A DNA stretch of 17,251 nt from Prevotellaceae bacterium. Lineage in GTDB: Bacteria; Bacteroidota; Bacteroidia; Bacteroidales; UBA932. Where the stretch lies: NCBI GenBank assembly GCA_031267155.1, contig JAIRZR010000002.1, positions 1 through 17,251 of the forward strand, written 5' to 3'. The translations under genes were made by a program, and so were the position numbers. Below, in pieces: positions 1-7,188 of the stretch. Position 1 is the stretch's first letter. Each line of letters starts with the position of its first letter. A model generated the notes under the pieces. It had not been told where the DNA came from, ran no database searches, and saw only the letters and a program-made list of their open reading frames with translations.

Positions 1-185
1 TCCGCTACGGTAAAAAATATGTGGAAGACGGTCTTAACCAGACAGCCGGTTACATGGATCTTCATTGCTGCGACGAAGGCTGGATGGTGGTATTTGACCG
101 CCGTAAGACCATCAAATGGAAGGATAAGCTCTACCTGAAAAAAGAAACCGTGGACGGTAAAACGGTTACAATTGTGGGAGCTTGA
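1..185 (+). CDS. C-terminal end of an AAA/PD-(D/E)XK-type ATP-binding protein (partial)
   Basis: This is the last ~60 codons of a gene that begins left of the window; the reading frame is set by codons starting at position 3 and ends at TGA 183-185. The visible tail reads QTAGYMD, then EGWMVVFDRRK, a W-K-D-K-L-Y segment and TIVGA at the end. From memory, this matches the C-terminus of the Bacteroidota 'ATP-binding protein' family that joins an AAA-like ATPase domain to a PD-(D/E)XK nuclease-like domain; the hydrophobic 'VVFDRR' strand is typical of that nuclease-like fold. The ATPase motifs lie outside the window and cannot be checked. It is the only credible plus-strand gene here and converges on the minus-strand cluster. 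It is probably an unrelated neighbour. The function of the family is not well established. Confidence 0.75.
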   Translation, partial: RYGKKYVEDGLNQTAGYMDLHCCDEGWMVVFDRRKTIKWKDKLYLKKETVDGKTVTIVGA

Positions 186-309
186 AGTGATGGGTGGGTT
201 TTTCGACGCGAGGGGTCGCTTGCGTGCGGAAGAAAAAAACAGGGTTAAATGCCCGGTCTACTCAATGTCGGAAGGCCGGATTGCATCGGAGAAAATAATA
301 CATTCGAAA

Positions 310-346
310 CGGACTGTCCGAAACACATATTGTCCGGACAGTTCCG
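310..346. terminator. Hairpin between convergent genes, possible bidirectional terminator
   Basis: Arms at 310-320 (CGGACTGTCCG) and 335-346 (CGGACAGTTCCG) pair over 11 bp with one bulged base and a 14-base loop. It lies between the stop of the plus-strand gene (185) and the stop of the minus-strand lipoprotein gene (371), where a shared terminator would be expected. There is no good U-tract on either side, so the terminator role is inferred from position and stem strength. The rest of 186-370 shows no credible gene. Confidence 0.45.
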
Positions 347-370
347 TATCATTTCCAAGGTGAATGGTTG

Positions 371-733
371 TCATTCTTCGAACCAGTTCGTACGGTTGTC
401 CAACTGAATACGGGTTTTCTTGCCGGCAGTCAGCGTATAATTCGCCGAAAAGAACGGTTCATAGTCTTCCCAAATCACAAAATAGATTTTGGGGGATTCC
501 GAGGTGAATGTTACACTTCTGCCCGGCGCCAGGTCGCCCAGCGGGTCATACCGGACGAGTTCGTCGTCACTGTTCAGATGATAGACCTCTAAATCCCGCA
601 AGGTATAATCCGAGTTGTTTGTCACTTCGACCGTTGCCAGCATAACTTCGTCGTCATCTTTACATGCCGAAAATACACTTGTTCCCAGCACAATAAAACA
701 CATCCATACATAAATCAATTTCATCTTTTTCAT
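371..733 (-). CDS. Small surface-type lipoprotein, unknown function
   Basis: A 120-residue lipoprotein precursor. The ATG at 733 (MKKMKLIYV...) is preferred over an in-frame GTG three codons upstream because it gives a normal basic-then-hydrophobic signal peptide. The signal peptide ends in V-F-S-A-C with the acylated cysteine at residue 24. The residues after it are K-D-D-D-E, which fits the Bacteroidota lipoprotein export signal that sends lipoproteins to the cell surface. The mature part of ~97 residues is beta-rich, has an 'EVTNNSDYTLRDLEVYH' strand region near its start and no recognised catalytic motif; it could be a small Ig-like or C2-like sandwich. It lies 128 bp after the preceding gene and beyond a strong hairpin, so it may be a separate transcript. 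No homologue is recognised. Confidence 0.8.
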   Translation of the reverse strand: MKKMKLIYVWMCFIVLGTSVFSACKDDDEVMLATVEVTNNSDYTLRDLEVYHLNSDDELVRYDPLGDLAPGRSVTFTSESPKIYFVIWEDYEPFFSANYTLTAGKKTRIQLDNRTNWFEE

Positions 734-815
734 ACTTATCACTGTTAGTAATTATAAAATATATTCTTGTTCTTTCTTTGTTTTTTCGAATCGCTTACTC
801 CAGATTTCACGGAAG

Positions 816-846
816 GCGAGGGCAGGTCTTTTTTCCCTGCCCTCGC
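816..846 (-). terminator. Perfect 11-bp hairpin closing the tubulin-like operon
   Basis: Arms 816-826 (GCGAGGGCAGG) and 836-846 (CCTGCCCTCGC) are exactly complementary, with a 9-base loop that is A-rich in the transcript. It starts 15 bases past the stop codon of the gene at 862 on the minus strand, the right place for an intrinsic terminator. No U-tract follows the second arm on the minus strand, so it may act as a 3'-end-stabilising hairpin instead of a classic terminator. The remaining bases of 734-861 are AT-rich leader of the next gene; no clear Bacteroidota -33/-7 promoter was found. Confidence 0.6.
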
Positions 847-861
847 GTCCTGCAATCTTTT

Positions 862-1635
862 TTATTTAGGCGTTTCCGACTCCTTCTCTACTTTTTCCCA
901 ATCAACGCCGGACCAATCTACTTTCGGTGTTGATTCCTTCAAATCGGCATAATCGGCAAGCATTCCGATTTTGTCCGGAGGCGGGATAATGTTTTCGTCT
1001 ATGGGCAAGATGATGTCCTCTTCGGTCGAGCCTTCCTGACGGCTTTCGACCAATTGCTTCAGTTCTTTAGTTTGCGCTCTCAGGGCATTTACGATGTCCT
1101 TGAACTCGTGATAAGCCATATAGACAATCAGAGGGCCGCCTTTTAGACATTTGGTATAGCTGATTGCGAGCAGGGGATTATTGACAAGCGAGAGGCCGGC
1201 ATTCGTTGTGGCGAGGGTGATACCGGCCGCATCCAGAATGATATTGCTTCCCGCCAATGTAGCTTCTGCACCCTGCAGGATAGCGCCTCCTACATTCTTT
1301 TTATTGCCTTCTTCATCGAGTACGCGGACGGCCATGAAACCTTCTGTCTTAAAATATTTCGGCGTATCAAGCGAATAGAAATGAATCGATTCCTTGTAGG
1401 TCTGGATTCTTTCCCACAGTGTATCACACATGAGGATGTATTTATCCAAATTCTCGTCGCCGCTCAGTTTGGATGGCCGGTAATCGTCCCAATTAAACTC
1501 TTTTTTCGGCTTCTTCTCTTTCTTTTTTTGCTGCGATTCCTGTTTCACACTCACTCCGTTGCTTGCTCCTGCAACGGGCATAATAACCATTGTCGTCATC
1601 ATCAGGACGACCATTTTAATAATTAATGTTTTCAT
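862..1635 (-). CDS. Exported protein of unknown function, last gene of the operon
   Basis: 257 residues. An N-terminal hydrophobic signal peptide ends near V-A-G-A (residue 24), so the protein is probably exported. A lysine-rich linker (about residues 37-46) follows, then a mostly helical region. Residues 115-160 form an unusual Gly/Ala/Leu-rich, weakly amphipathic stretch (NVGGAILQGAEATLAG and onward) with little charge, which could insert in or lie on a membrane or self-associate. A helix with potential coiled-coil character spans 175-200. The C-terminal ~45 residues are acidic and proline-containing, probably disordered, and rich in Trp-Asp pairs. No known family is recognised. It follows the TPR protein by 77 bp and is followed by a strong hairpin, so it is probably the last gene of the operon. 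Confidence 0.8.
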   Translation of the reverse strand: MKTLIIKMVVLMMTTMVIMPVAGASNGVSVKQESQQKKKEKKPKKEFNWDDYRPSKLSGDENLDKYILMCDTLWERIQTYKESIHFYSLDTPKYFKTEGFMAVRVLDEEGNKKNVGGAILQGAEATLAGSNIILDAAGITLATTNAGLSLVNNPLLAISYTKCLKGGPLIVYMAYHEFKDIVNALRAQTKELKQLVESRQEGSTEEDIILPIDENIIPPPDKIGMLADYADLKESTPKVDWSGVDWEKVEKESETPK

Positions 1636-1712
1636 AATGTTACTTTTTAAATTGTTTTACTTCTTTCTATTTTTAATATAACTTGTTTGATTAATAAGTT
1701 TCCGTCATCCGT

Positions 1713-3170
1713 CTACCGTTTATTGATGCTGTCCCTGCCTCTAGGATTGATTTTGATGACCAGACCGCTGATCACGTCGTTGTCGGTGGGAATGTATTCG
1801 AACTCGTTCGCGATTATGCCGTAATCCTCTTCACCAGTGACGAAGATGAGCCTGTAGATGTGCTCTGCCGTATTCCGAGGCACGATGACCTTGAAACTGC
1901 CGTCGACAGAGGTCCGCCCAAGCTCCTTTCGCAGTTCGGCCTTTTCCTTGCCCGGAACGGGTACCTCGACGCGGCTGACTTTCTTGAACTTTTTCTCGTG
2001 GGTACAGAGCATAATATAAGTATTCGGGATAGGAAGGTTGTTCCCTTGCAAATCGATGCGCGTATTATCGAGGATTTTCCCGGAAACGATGCGTCCGATA
2101 TTCTTCACAAATTCGTGGTACTCCCGATTATGCTCCAGGCAGTAGGGATCTGCCGGATTATATTGAAGGATAAGGTTGCGCCACATGAAAGCCTCGGCCT
2201 GAGAGTGCATGCTGCTGTCGATGACGCCATTCTTGTGGAAATCCAGCGCACGGTTGTAATGGTGACGGGCGAGCAGGAAGAAGCGATACAGGCTATCCAG
2301 TTGCTTGACTTTTTCCTGTTCGTTCGACAGATCGTCGGGTTTGGTGTTGCAATCGTTCGTTTCGACTAATTTCTTGTAAACATCACGGGCCTCGCGATAA
2401 GTACCGTTCAGGAAGTGTTGCTGCGCCAATTCAATTTGATCGTCGTAACAATTGCGACCGATGACGATGACCATTAAGTTAGTGCCTATATTGGGCATTA
2501 GCCGTCCGAGCGTGTGCTTGTAGGGTTTATCGTCTTTGTCGTAGAAGATTTCCAGTGTGTGTTCTCTTTCGCGGTTTTCCGGCACGCTCAGGTCAAAATA
2601 GATTTTGTAATCATACGTGTGGTTATCGTTCAACTCCGGCTTAGTCACTTCCGTGGCTGTTGGCGATTTGATCTTAAGAAGTTTAGTAGTGGAAGTAACC
2701 TTGATCATCGATATATTTACCCCTTGAATAATCGTATGTTCATCTACTACTTTCACTTCGACATTTTTTCTTATGAATACGTTGTATTCCAACAACTGGC
2801 CTTTTTTGATATTTACGACCTTATAGAACGGCTTCATCATTCCCGGCATGGAGATGTTAAAACCCAGCATGTCCTTGTCGTTCAAATCACAGATGCAGGT
2901 GTAAACATACAGGTTTTCATACATTTTCTGTGGTGGCAGGACAGTTTCGCCGGTATTTTCCTCAAATCTCAGATCGGGTGAACGGGAGATGAAGTCAATA
3001 CGCCCATGCGCCGGTTTTTCGGTGAATGTTTTTCCCCCCGCAATAAGTTCTACCTCTATGATCTGAGCTTCTTCAACCGGAGTTTCCGCAACTTGAGCTT
3101 TCGCAACGTTCGCCGACAGCCAAATACTCGCAGCAAACGCTATCATTTTTATTATGTTTCTACTTTCCAT
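1713..3170 (-). CDS. Exported TPR and carboxypeptidase-regulatory-like protein
   Basis: 485 residues with a signal peptide cleaved after A-K-A (residue 25, before Gln26). The first half of the mature protein (about 35-235) is beta-rich; a segment near 115-135 reads 'YKVVNIKKGQLLEYNVF', which resembles the beta-sandwich repeats placed before TPR modules in Bacteroidota. Residues ~240-345 are helical and TPR-like: IELAQQHFLNGTYREARDVY is a good TPR first repeat, and HYNRALDFHK and QAEAFMWRNL continue the solenoid. The C-terminal part (about 362-475) begins SGKILDN, continues with PIPNTYIML and GRTSVDGSF, and looks like a carboxypeptidase-regulatory-like (transthyretin/SpaA type) beta domain. 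The likely role is a periplasmic or surface protein-protein interaction scaffold. Domain names are judged by eye. It lies 26 bp after the NTF2-like paralogues, so it is very probably cotranscribed. Confidence 0.85.
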   Translation of the reverse strand: MESRNIIKMIAFAASIWLSANVAKAQVAETPVEEAQIIEVELIAGGKTFTEKPAHGRIDFISRSPDLRFEENTGETVLPPQKMYENLYVYTCICDLNDKDMLGFNISMPGMMKPFYKVVNIKKGQLLEYNVFIRKNVEVKVVDEHTIIQGVNISMIKVTSTTKLLKIKSPTATEVTKPELNDNHTYDYKIYFDLSVPENREREHTLEIFYDKDDKPYKHTLGRLMPNIGTNLMVIVIGRNCYDDQIELAQQHFLNGTYREARDVYKKLVETNDCNTKPDDLSNEQEKVKQLDSLYRFFLLARHHYNRALDFHKNGVIDSSMHSQAEAFMWRNLILQYNPADPYCLEHNREYHEFVKNIGRIVSGKILDNTRIDLQGNNLPIPNTYIMLCTHEKKFKKVSRVEVPVPGKEKAELRKELGRTSVDGSFKVIVPRNTAEHIYRLIFVTGEEDYGIIANEFEYIPTDNDVISGLVIKINPRGRDSINKR

Positions 3171-3196
3171 AAAAATAATTATTAGAAATATATGTA

Positions 3197-4192
3197 TTAT
3201 TTTTCTTGTTTAAATGTATGTATATCAATAATTTTATCCTCCGGCGTTTCGTCGTATGGCTGCCACGTACGCACATGTATCTTTGGCTTGTTTTCATCCT
3301 TGAAATCCCAGAGTAGGAAAAGGTATCCCTTATCGCTGTAGCTTCCCGAATTCCAGTGCTGAATCAGCTTGACGCCATAAATTTCGTCTTTCGTTCCGTG
3401 CTTGTTTACTTTGATGTCCTCGAACACGACATTGATTCGCGTATTATTCCCAAAAACACGGGTGAGGCCGTCTATATACTGCTCTTTGTTCTGGACTTTG
3501 TACTCGACGTCCGATTTGAGTTTATAACCACCTACTTCGTCCGCTGACTTCCTCTCTACTACTTTGCCGGTGATGATCAGGGCGTCGTCGCTGAAGATGT
3601 CGCGTATATAGTCGAGATCCTTGCGGTTGTAGGCCGTTCGGAATTGCTCGACAAATTCTATTACCATCGCGCGCCGGCGCAGGTCGGTTGTTTCCAGGCC
3701 GGTGCGCATAATCTGCATATACTGGTTCTTATTGATTGCAAAACACAGGTCGCTGATCCGGCCCGAAGCATCGAAATTGAGTACGAGTTCCTGATATTTG
3801 TCTTCGTCGAAACGCTCGCCTTTGCGAGGCTCCATGATGGCCGGAATGTTGCGTATCTGGTAACCGCCGGAAGGCGTATTCAGGCAACGCTCGACGATCT
3901 CAAGTTCGTCGCAGCGGAAGGGGCATATCTCCCACATCGTCGTCAGGGATGAAACGGCGCTTTTGTCGATCTCGATTTTACCCAGTGAGAGGTTGCGGGC
4001 TTCACCCTGGGCGTTGTTTAATTCTGTAAGCAGTGCGCCGCCGTTTTTTTCCATCTTCGCCTTGATTTTGGCATTGGGCGTGCCGCTGATGAGTTCAATG
4101 CTTGTCGTATATTGCGCCTTTGCCGTATGTGCCATGAGCAGGCAGAGGCAGCCGACTGTCAGTCTGTAATAATAATTGTTTTTCTTTTTCAT
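3197..4192 (-). CDS. Exported NTF2-like protein, paralogue A
   Basis: 331 residues; the signal peptide ends A-K-A at 26. The mature protein has two parts. Residues ~30-105 form an N-terminal domain shared by all three paralogues (IELISGTPNAKIKAKMEKNG, then W-E-I-C-P-F-R-C-D-E); the C-P-F-R-C pair could form a disulphide or bind metal. Residues ~172-315 look like an NTF2/SnoaL-like cone fold: a helix with FVEQFRTAYNRKDLDYI, then SDDALIITGKVV, then INVVFEDIKV and alternating strands to RTWQP. NTF2-like domains include small-molecule enzymes and protein-binding modules; no catalytic set is obvious, so a binding role is more likely. This is the most diverged copy and lacks the ~20-residue insertion of B and C, so it may be closest to the ordinary fold. 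Its first ~50 codons are nearly identical to copy B. Confidence 0.88.
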   Translation of the reverse strand: MKKKNNYYYRLTVGCLCLLMAHTAKAQYTTSIELISGTPNAKIKAKMEKNGGALLTELNNAQGEARNLSLGKIEIDKSAVSSLTTMWEICPFRCDELEIVERCLNTPSGGYQIRNIPAIMEPRKGERFDEDKYQELVLNFDASGRISDLCFAINKNQYMQIMRTGLETTDLRRRAMVIEFVEQFRTAYNRKDLDYIRDIFSDDALIITGKVVERKSADEVGGYKLKSDVEYKVQNKEQYIDGLTRVFGNNTRINVVFEDIKVNKHGTKDEIYGVKLIQHWNSGSYSDKGYLFLLWDFKDENKPKIHVRTWQPYDETPEDKIIDIHTFKQEK

Positions 4193-4235
4193 ACGTTTCT
4201 ATTGTTTTATTATTCGTAAATTCTATTTTAGTGCA
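4193..4235. repeat. Direct repeat between paralogues A and B, copy 1
   Basis: This 43-bp spacer is identical to 5280-5322. Identity continues on both sides into the 5' end of the downstream paralogue and the 3' end of the upstream one, giving a block of over 100 bp with almost no changes. It contains ATTGTTTTATTATTCGTAAA, also present at 6375-6394. At 6375-6394 that stretch overlaps the stop codon and last codons (I-Y-E-stop) of the LPP20-like gene. The repeat is therefore a footprint of the duplication unit. Whether it also has a leader or translation role is unknown. Confidence 0.9.
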
Positions 4236-5279
4236 TTATTCAATGGAAAAAACCTTATCCTTTGGCGTCTCGTCGTAAGGCTGCCACATGCATATCGGTA
4301 TCTCCGGCTTGCTTTCATCTTTGAAATCCCAGAGGAAAAAAAGGCTGCCCTTGTCGCTGTAGTATCTCGAATCCCAATGCAAAACCAGCGTGACGCCATA
4401 GATATCGTCTTTCGTAGAGTGCCTGTCCACCTTGACGTCCTCAAACACGACATTAATCCGTGCATAGTTTTTTTTTATTTTCCGTTGGAAAATGAATTGT
4501 ACGCAGTGTCTCTTTTTACTTTCCGTATTTTGAAAAACATAGGAGAGAGCTGATAATAAGAAAGTGCCCGGATATTGCATATTGTACTTGACGTCCGGAC
4601 TGAGTTTGTTATCACCTGTCTCATTCGAAGACTTCCTCGTTATTACTTTGCCGTTGATGATCAAGGCGTCTCCGCTGAGAATATCGTGTAAGCAGTTGAT
4701 ATCTTGGCGGAGGAAAGCTGTGAGGAACTGCTCGACAAAATCAACGATCATCGCGCGCCGGCGCAGGTCGATTACTTCCAGGCCGGGGCGCATGATCCGA
4801 TCATACCCGTCGATGGCAAAATACAGGCTGCTAATCCGGCCGGAAGCATCGAAATTGAGTACGATCTTCCGGGATTTGTCATTATCATAATGCTCGTCGT
4901 TGCGGGGTTCCGGAATGACGGGGATATTGCGTATCTGGTAACCACCGAAATAACTGAAATAGGTTTGCAGACAGTGTTCCTTAATTTCCGGTTCGTCGCA
5001 ACGGAAGGGACAAATCTTCCACAGTGCTGTCAGGGATGAGGCAGCATCCTTGTCGATCTCGATATTGTCCAGCGAGAGGCTGCGAGCTTCGCTCTGAGCA
5101 TTGTTTAATTCCGTAAGCAGTGCGCTGCCGTTTTTTTCCATCTTCGCCTTGATTTTGGCATTGGGCGTGCCGCTTTGGAGTTCAATGCTTGTCGTATATT
5201 GCGCCTTTGCCGTATGTGCCATGAGCAGGCAGAGGCAGCCGACCGTCAGTCTGTAATAATAATTGTTTTTCTTTTTCAT
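4236..5279 (-). CDS. Exported NTF2-like protein, paralogue B
   Basis: 347 residues, same plan as paralogue A: signal peptide to A-K-A (26), the shared N-terminal domain with the C-P-F-R-C-D-E motif (90-96), and an NTF2-like domain from about 173 to 335 (FVEQFLTAFLRQD, SGDALIINGKV, INVVFEDVKV). Compared with A it carries a basic insertion at about residues 252-272 (SKKRHCVQFIFQRKIKKNYA) just before the INVVFED strand; copy C has it too. The signal peptide is identical to A, whereas the body is much closer to C, a mosaic pattern expected from unequal crossing-over or gene conversion. Next to copy C there is a short local length change (F-S-Y-F-G-G versus F-S-G), and the C-terminus is five residues shorter. 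The role is inferred to be binding within the envelope; the ligand is unknown. Confidence 0.88.
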   Translation of the reverse strand: MKKKNNYYYRLTVGCLCLLMAHTAKAQYTTSIELQSGTPNAKIKAKMEKNGSALLTELNNAQSEARSLSLDNIEIDKDAASSLTALWKICPFRCDEPEIKEHCLQTYFSYFGGYQIRNIPVIPEPRNDEHYDNDKSRKIVLNFDASGRISSLYFAIDGYDRIMRPGLEVIDLRRRAMIVDFVEQFLTAFLRQDINCLHDILSGDALIINGKVITRKSSNETGDNKLSPDVKYNMQYPGTFLLSALSYVFQNTESKKRHCVQFIFQRKIKKNYARINVVFEDVKVDRHSTKDDIYGVTLVLHWDSRYYSDKGSLFFLWDFKDESKPEIPICMWQPYDETPKDKVFSIE

Positions 5280-5322
5280 ACGTTTCTATTGTTTTATTAT
5301 TCGTAAATTCTATTTTAGTGCA
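5280..5322. repeat. Direct repeat between paralogues B and C, copy 2
   Basis: Identical over 43 bp to 4193-4235. It separates the stop of paralogue C (5323) from the start of paralogue B (5279). Like the first copy it keeps the ATTTACGAATAA sequence (minus strand) that forms the end of the LPP20-like gene upstream of copy C. This shows that copy C occupies the original position and that the extra copies were laid down downstream. Confidence 0.9.
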
Positions 5323-6366
5323 TTATTCAATGGAAAAATTGGGCAACCCGGTAACCTTATCCTTTGGCGTCTCGTCGTAAGGCAGCCACGCGCATATCGG
5401 CATCTCCGGCTTGCTTTCATCTTCGAAATCCCAGAGGAAAAAAAGGCTGCCCTTGTCGCTGTAGTTTCCCGAATTCCAATGCAAAAACAGCGTGACGCCA
5501 TAGATATCGTTTTTCGTAGAGGACCTGACCACCTTGACGTCCTCGAACACGACATTAATCCGCACATAGTATTTTTTTTTCCGTTGGAAAATGAATTGTA
5601 CGCAGTGTCTCTTTTTACTTTCCGTATTTTGAAAACCACGGGAGAGAGCTGATAATAAGAAAGTGCCCGGATATAGCTCATTGTTCTTGACGTCCGGACT
5701 GAGTTTGTTATCACCTGTCTCATTCGAAAACTTCCTCGTTACTACTTTACCGTTGATGATCAAGGCGTCTCCGATAAGAATATCGTGTAAGCAGTCGATA
5801 TCTTTGCGGAGGAAAGCTGTGAGGAACTGCTCGACACAATCAACGATCATCTCGCGCCGGCGCATGTCGGTTACTTCCATGCTGGAGCGCATGATCCGAT
5901 CATACCCGTCGATGGCAAAACACAGGCTGCTAATTCGACCGGAAGCATCGAAATTGAGTACGATCTTCCGGGATTTGTCATTATCATAATGCTCGTCGTT
6001 GCGGGGTTTCAGAATGACGGGGATATTGCGTATCCGGTAACCACTGAAATAGGTTTGCAGACAGTGTTCCTTAATTTCCGGTTCGTCGCAACGGAAGGGA
6101 CAAATCTTCCACAGTGCCGTCAGGGATGAGGCAGCATCCTTGTCGATCTCGATATTGTCCAGCGAGAGGTTGCGGGCTTCACCCTGGGCATTGTTTAATT
6201 CCGTAAGCAGTGCGCCGCCGTTTTTTTCCATCTTCGCCTTAATTTGGGAATTGGGTGCACCGCTGATGAGTTCAATTGTCGTATATTGCGCCTCTGCCAC
6301 ATGCACCATGAGCAGGCAGATGCAGCCGACTATCAGTCTGTAATGATAAATACTTTTTCTTTTCAT
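5323..6366 (-). CDS. Exported NTF2-like protein, paralogue C
   Basis: 347 residues when started at the ATG at 6366 (MKRKSIYHYR). A longer reading from 6405 would overlap the previous gene and push the signal peptide inside, so it is rejected. The signal peptide ends A-E-A (26). It has the same two-part mature protein as A and B: N-terminal domain with C-P-F-R-C-D-E, then an NTF2-like domain (CVEQFLTAFLRKD, GDALIINGKVV, INVVFEDVKV). It shares the ~20-residue basic insertion with B (SKKRHCVQFIFQRKKKYYV). The signal peptide differs from A and B, but the body is highly similar to B. It follows the LPP20-like gene by only 17 bp, so it is probably the founder copy by position. NTF2-like assignment is by eye from fold pattern and conserved helix. 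Confidence 0.88.
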   Translation of the reverse strand: MKRKSIYHYRLIVGCICLLMVHVAEAQYTTIELISGAPNSQIKAKMEKNGGALLTELNNAQGEARNLSLDNIEIDKDAASSLTALWKICPFRCDEPEIKEHCLQTYFSGYRIRNIPVILKPRNDEHYDNDKSRKIVLNFDASGRISSLCFAIDGYDRIMRSSMEVTDMRRREMIVDCVEQFLTAFLRKDIDCLHDILIGDALIINGKVVTRKFSNETGDNKLSPDVKNNELYPGTFLLSALSRGFQNTESKKRHCVQFIFQRKKKYYVRINVVFEDVKVVRSSTKNDIYGVTLFLHWNSGNYSDKGSLFFLWDFEDESKPEMPICAWLPYDETPKDKVTGLPNFSIE

Positions 6367-6383
6367 ACTTATCAATTGTTTTA

Positions 6384-7166
6384 TTATTCGTAAATCGTCA
6401 ACCATATCTTAGTACAATGGTCGTAATTGTTTAAATTCTCCTTTTCGCCGGTGAGGAAATTCTTGCGTACAGTCAGTCCCTTGTCGAACACGGCTTCGAT
6501 CCTGCCGTTCGAAACGGCAATGATATACCAGGCCGGATTGATATCGGAGGTTACCTTGTCCCACATGATCTTATGAGCCGCTTTCTGTCCCTTGAGATAG
6601 GTCTGGAGCGAGGCGAAGTCGGCAGCCGCGACAATATCGGAAATGATTCGCGGCATGGGCTGACTTGGAGTGGGAGGAGAAACGGGTTCCGGTTCCGGCT
6701 GCGTTGTTGCGGAAGATGAGGTTTCTTCCAGCTCCGGCAGCGGTAGCGGTTCCGGCTCAGGCTCAGGCTCAGGCTCCGCTTCCCTGTCTTCCGTATTCCG
6801 GTGGATTTCCATCACCTGATTGCCGGCCGAGATGTTGTCCTTGTCGACATACAGGAATACCCGGTCCATAGTTCCGCGTTTCAGTTTGACTACGGAAGAA
6901 TTTTTCTTGATGTTGTTTACGATAATGGTTTCCGCGTCCTGCAAGGATTCGCGTTCGCTGATCACGCGCCGGATCTCCGACTCGATAATGATTTCCGCGG
7001 CCAGCAGGGCCTCTTCGGGCGTATCGGCGATTCCTTCGCCGTAAATATACCGGGAGTCTTTCTTGATGCTTGCAATCTTCGTCTTCTCTTCCGCATAATC
7101 TACCTGTCCGTACATCTGGAAAGCGAAAAGTGCCAGCCAGATCATCCATATACTTTTTCTTTTCAT
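6384..7166 (-). CDS. Exported LPP20-like protein with Glu-Pro linker
   Basis: 260 residues. A signal peptide ends near M-Y-G (about residue 20, before Gln); there is no lipobox. Residues ~38-120 resemble the LPP20/lipoprotein-20-like domain: SRYIYGEGIADTPEEALLAA followed by an amphipathic helix with IESEIRRVISE and strands to RVFLYVDKDN. Residues ~130-170 form a low-complexity linker of Glu-Pro repeats and Ser/Thr/Pro, encoded partly by tandem hexamers. The last ~85 residues form a separate small domain (DFASLQTYLKGQKAAHKIMW ... WYIIAVSNGRIEAVFDKG). LPP20-like domains occur in envelope and surface-structure proteins, but no biochemical role can be assigned. The Glu-Pro linker suggests a spacer between two envelope-facing modules. 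It sits 22 bp after the unknown exported gene and 17 bp before paralogue C. Confidence 0.82.
   Translation of the reverse strand: MKRKSIWMIWLALFAFQMYGQVDYAEEKTKIASIKKDSRYIYGEGIADTPEEALLAAEIIIESEIRRVISERESLQDAETIIVNNIKKNSSVVKLKRGTMDRVFLYVDKDNISAGNQVMEIHRNTEDREAEPEPEPEPEPLPLPELEETSSSATTQPEPEPVSPPTPSQPMPRIISDIVAAADFASLQTYLKGQKAAHKIMWDKVTSDINPAWYIIAVSNGRIEAVFDKGLTVRKNFLTGEKENLNNYDHCTKIWLTIYE
6754..6777. repeat. Hexanucleotide tandem repeat encoding Glu-Pro
   Basis: Three perfect GGCTCA units plus a fourth GGCTCC unit on the plus strand, coding alternating Glu and Pro in the minus-strand gene. The six-base unit is in frame, so slippage would change linker length by two residues without a frameshift. 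Confidence 0.8.
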
Positions 7167-7188
7167 TGTTCACTTGTTTTTAATATGA

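Noticed and set aside
172..363. 63-codon open frame on the plus strand
   Set aside because: It starts inside the end of the partial plus-strand gene, runs over the terminator-like hairpin and has no protein-like composition.
1860..2981. Two open frames on the plus strand (169 and 155 codons)
   Set aside because: Both are antisense to the TPR protein gene, whose signal peptide and domain order are coherent; they start inside it without a plausible upstream region.
4223..5723. Open frames of 80 and 137 codons on the minus strand in another frame
   Set aside because: They are alternate frames of the paralogues B and C; their similarity to each other only reflects the DNA-level duplication.
3197..6366. 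Repetitive block considered as a CRISPR-like or satellite array
   Set aside because: The repeat unit is about 1.09 kb and is a whole gene plus spacer, not short repeats with unique spacers.
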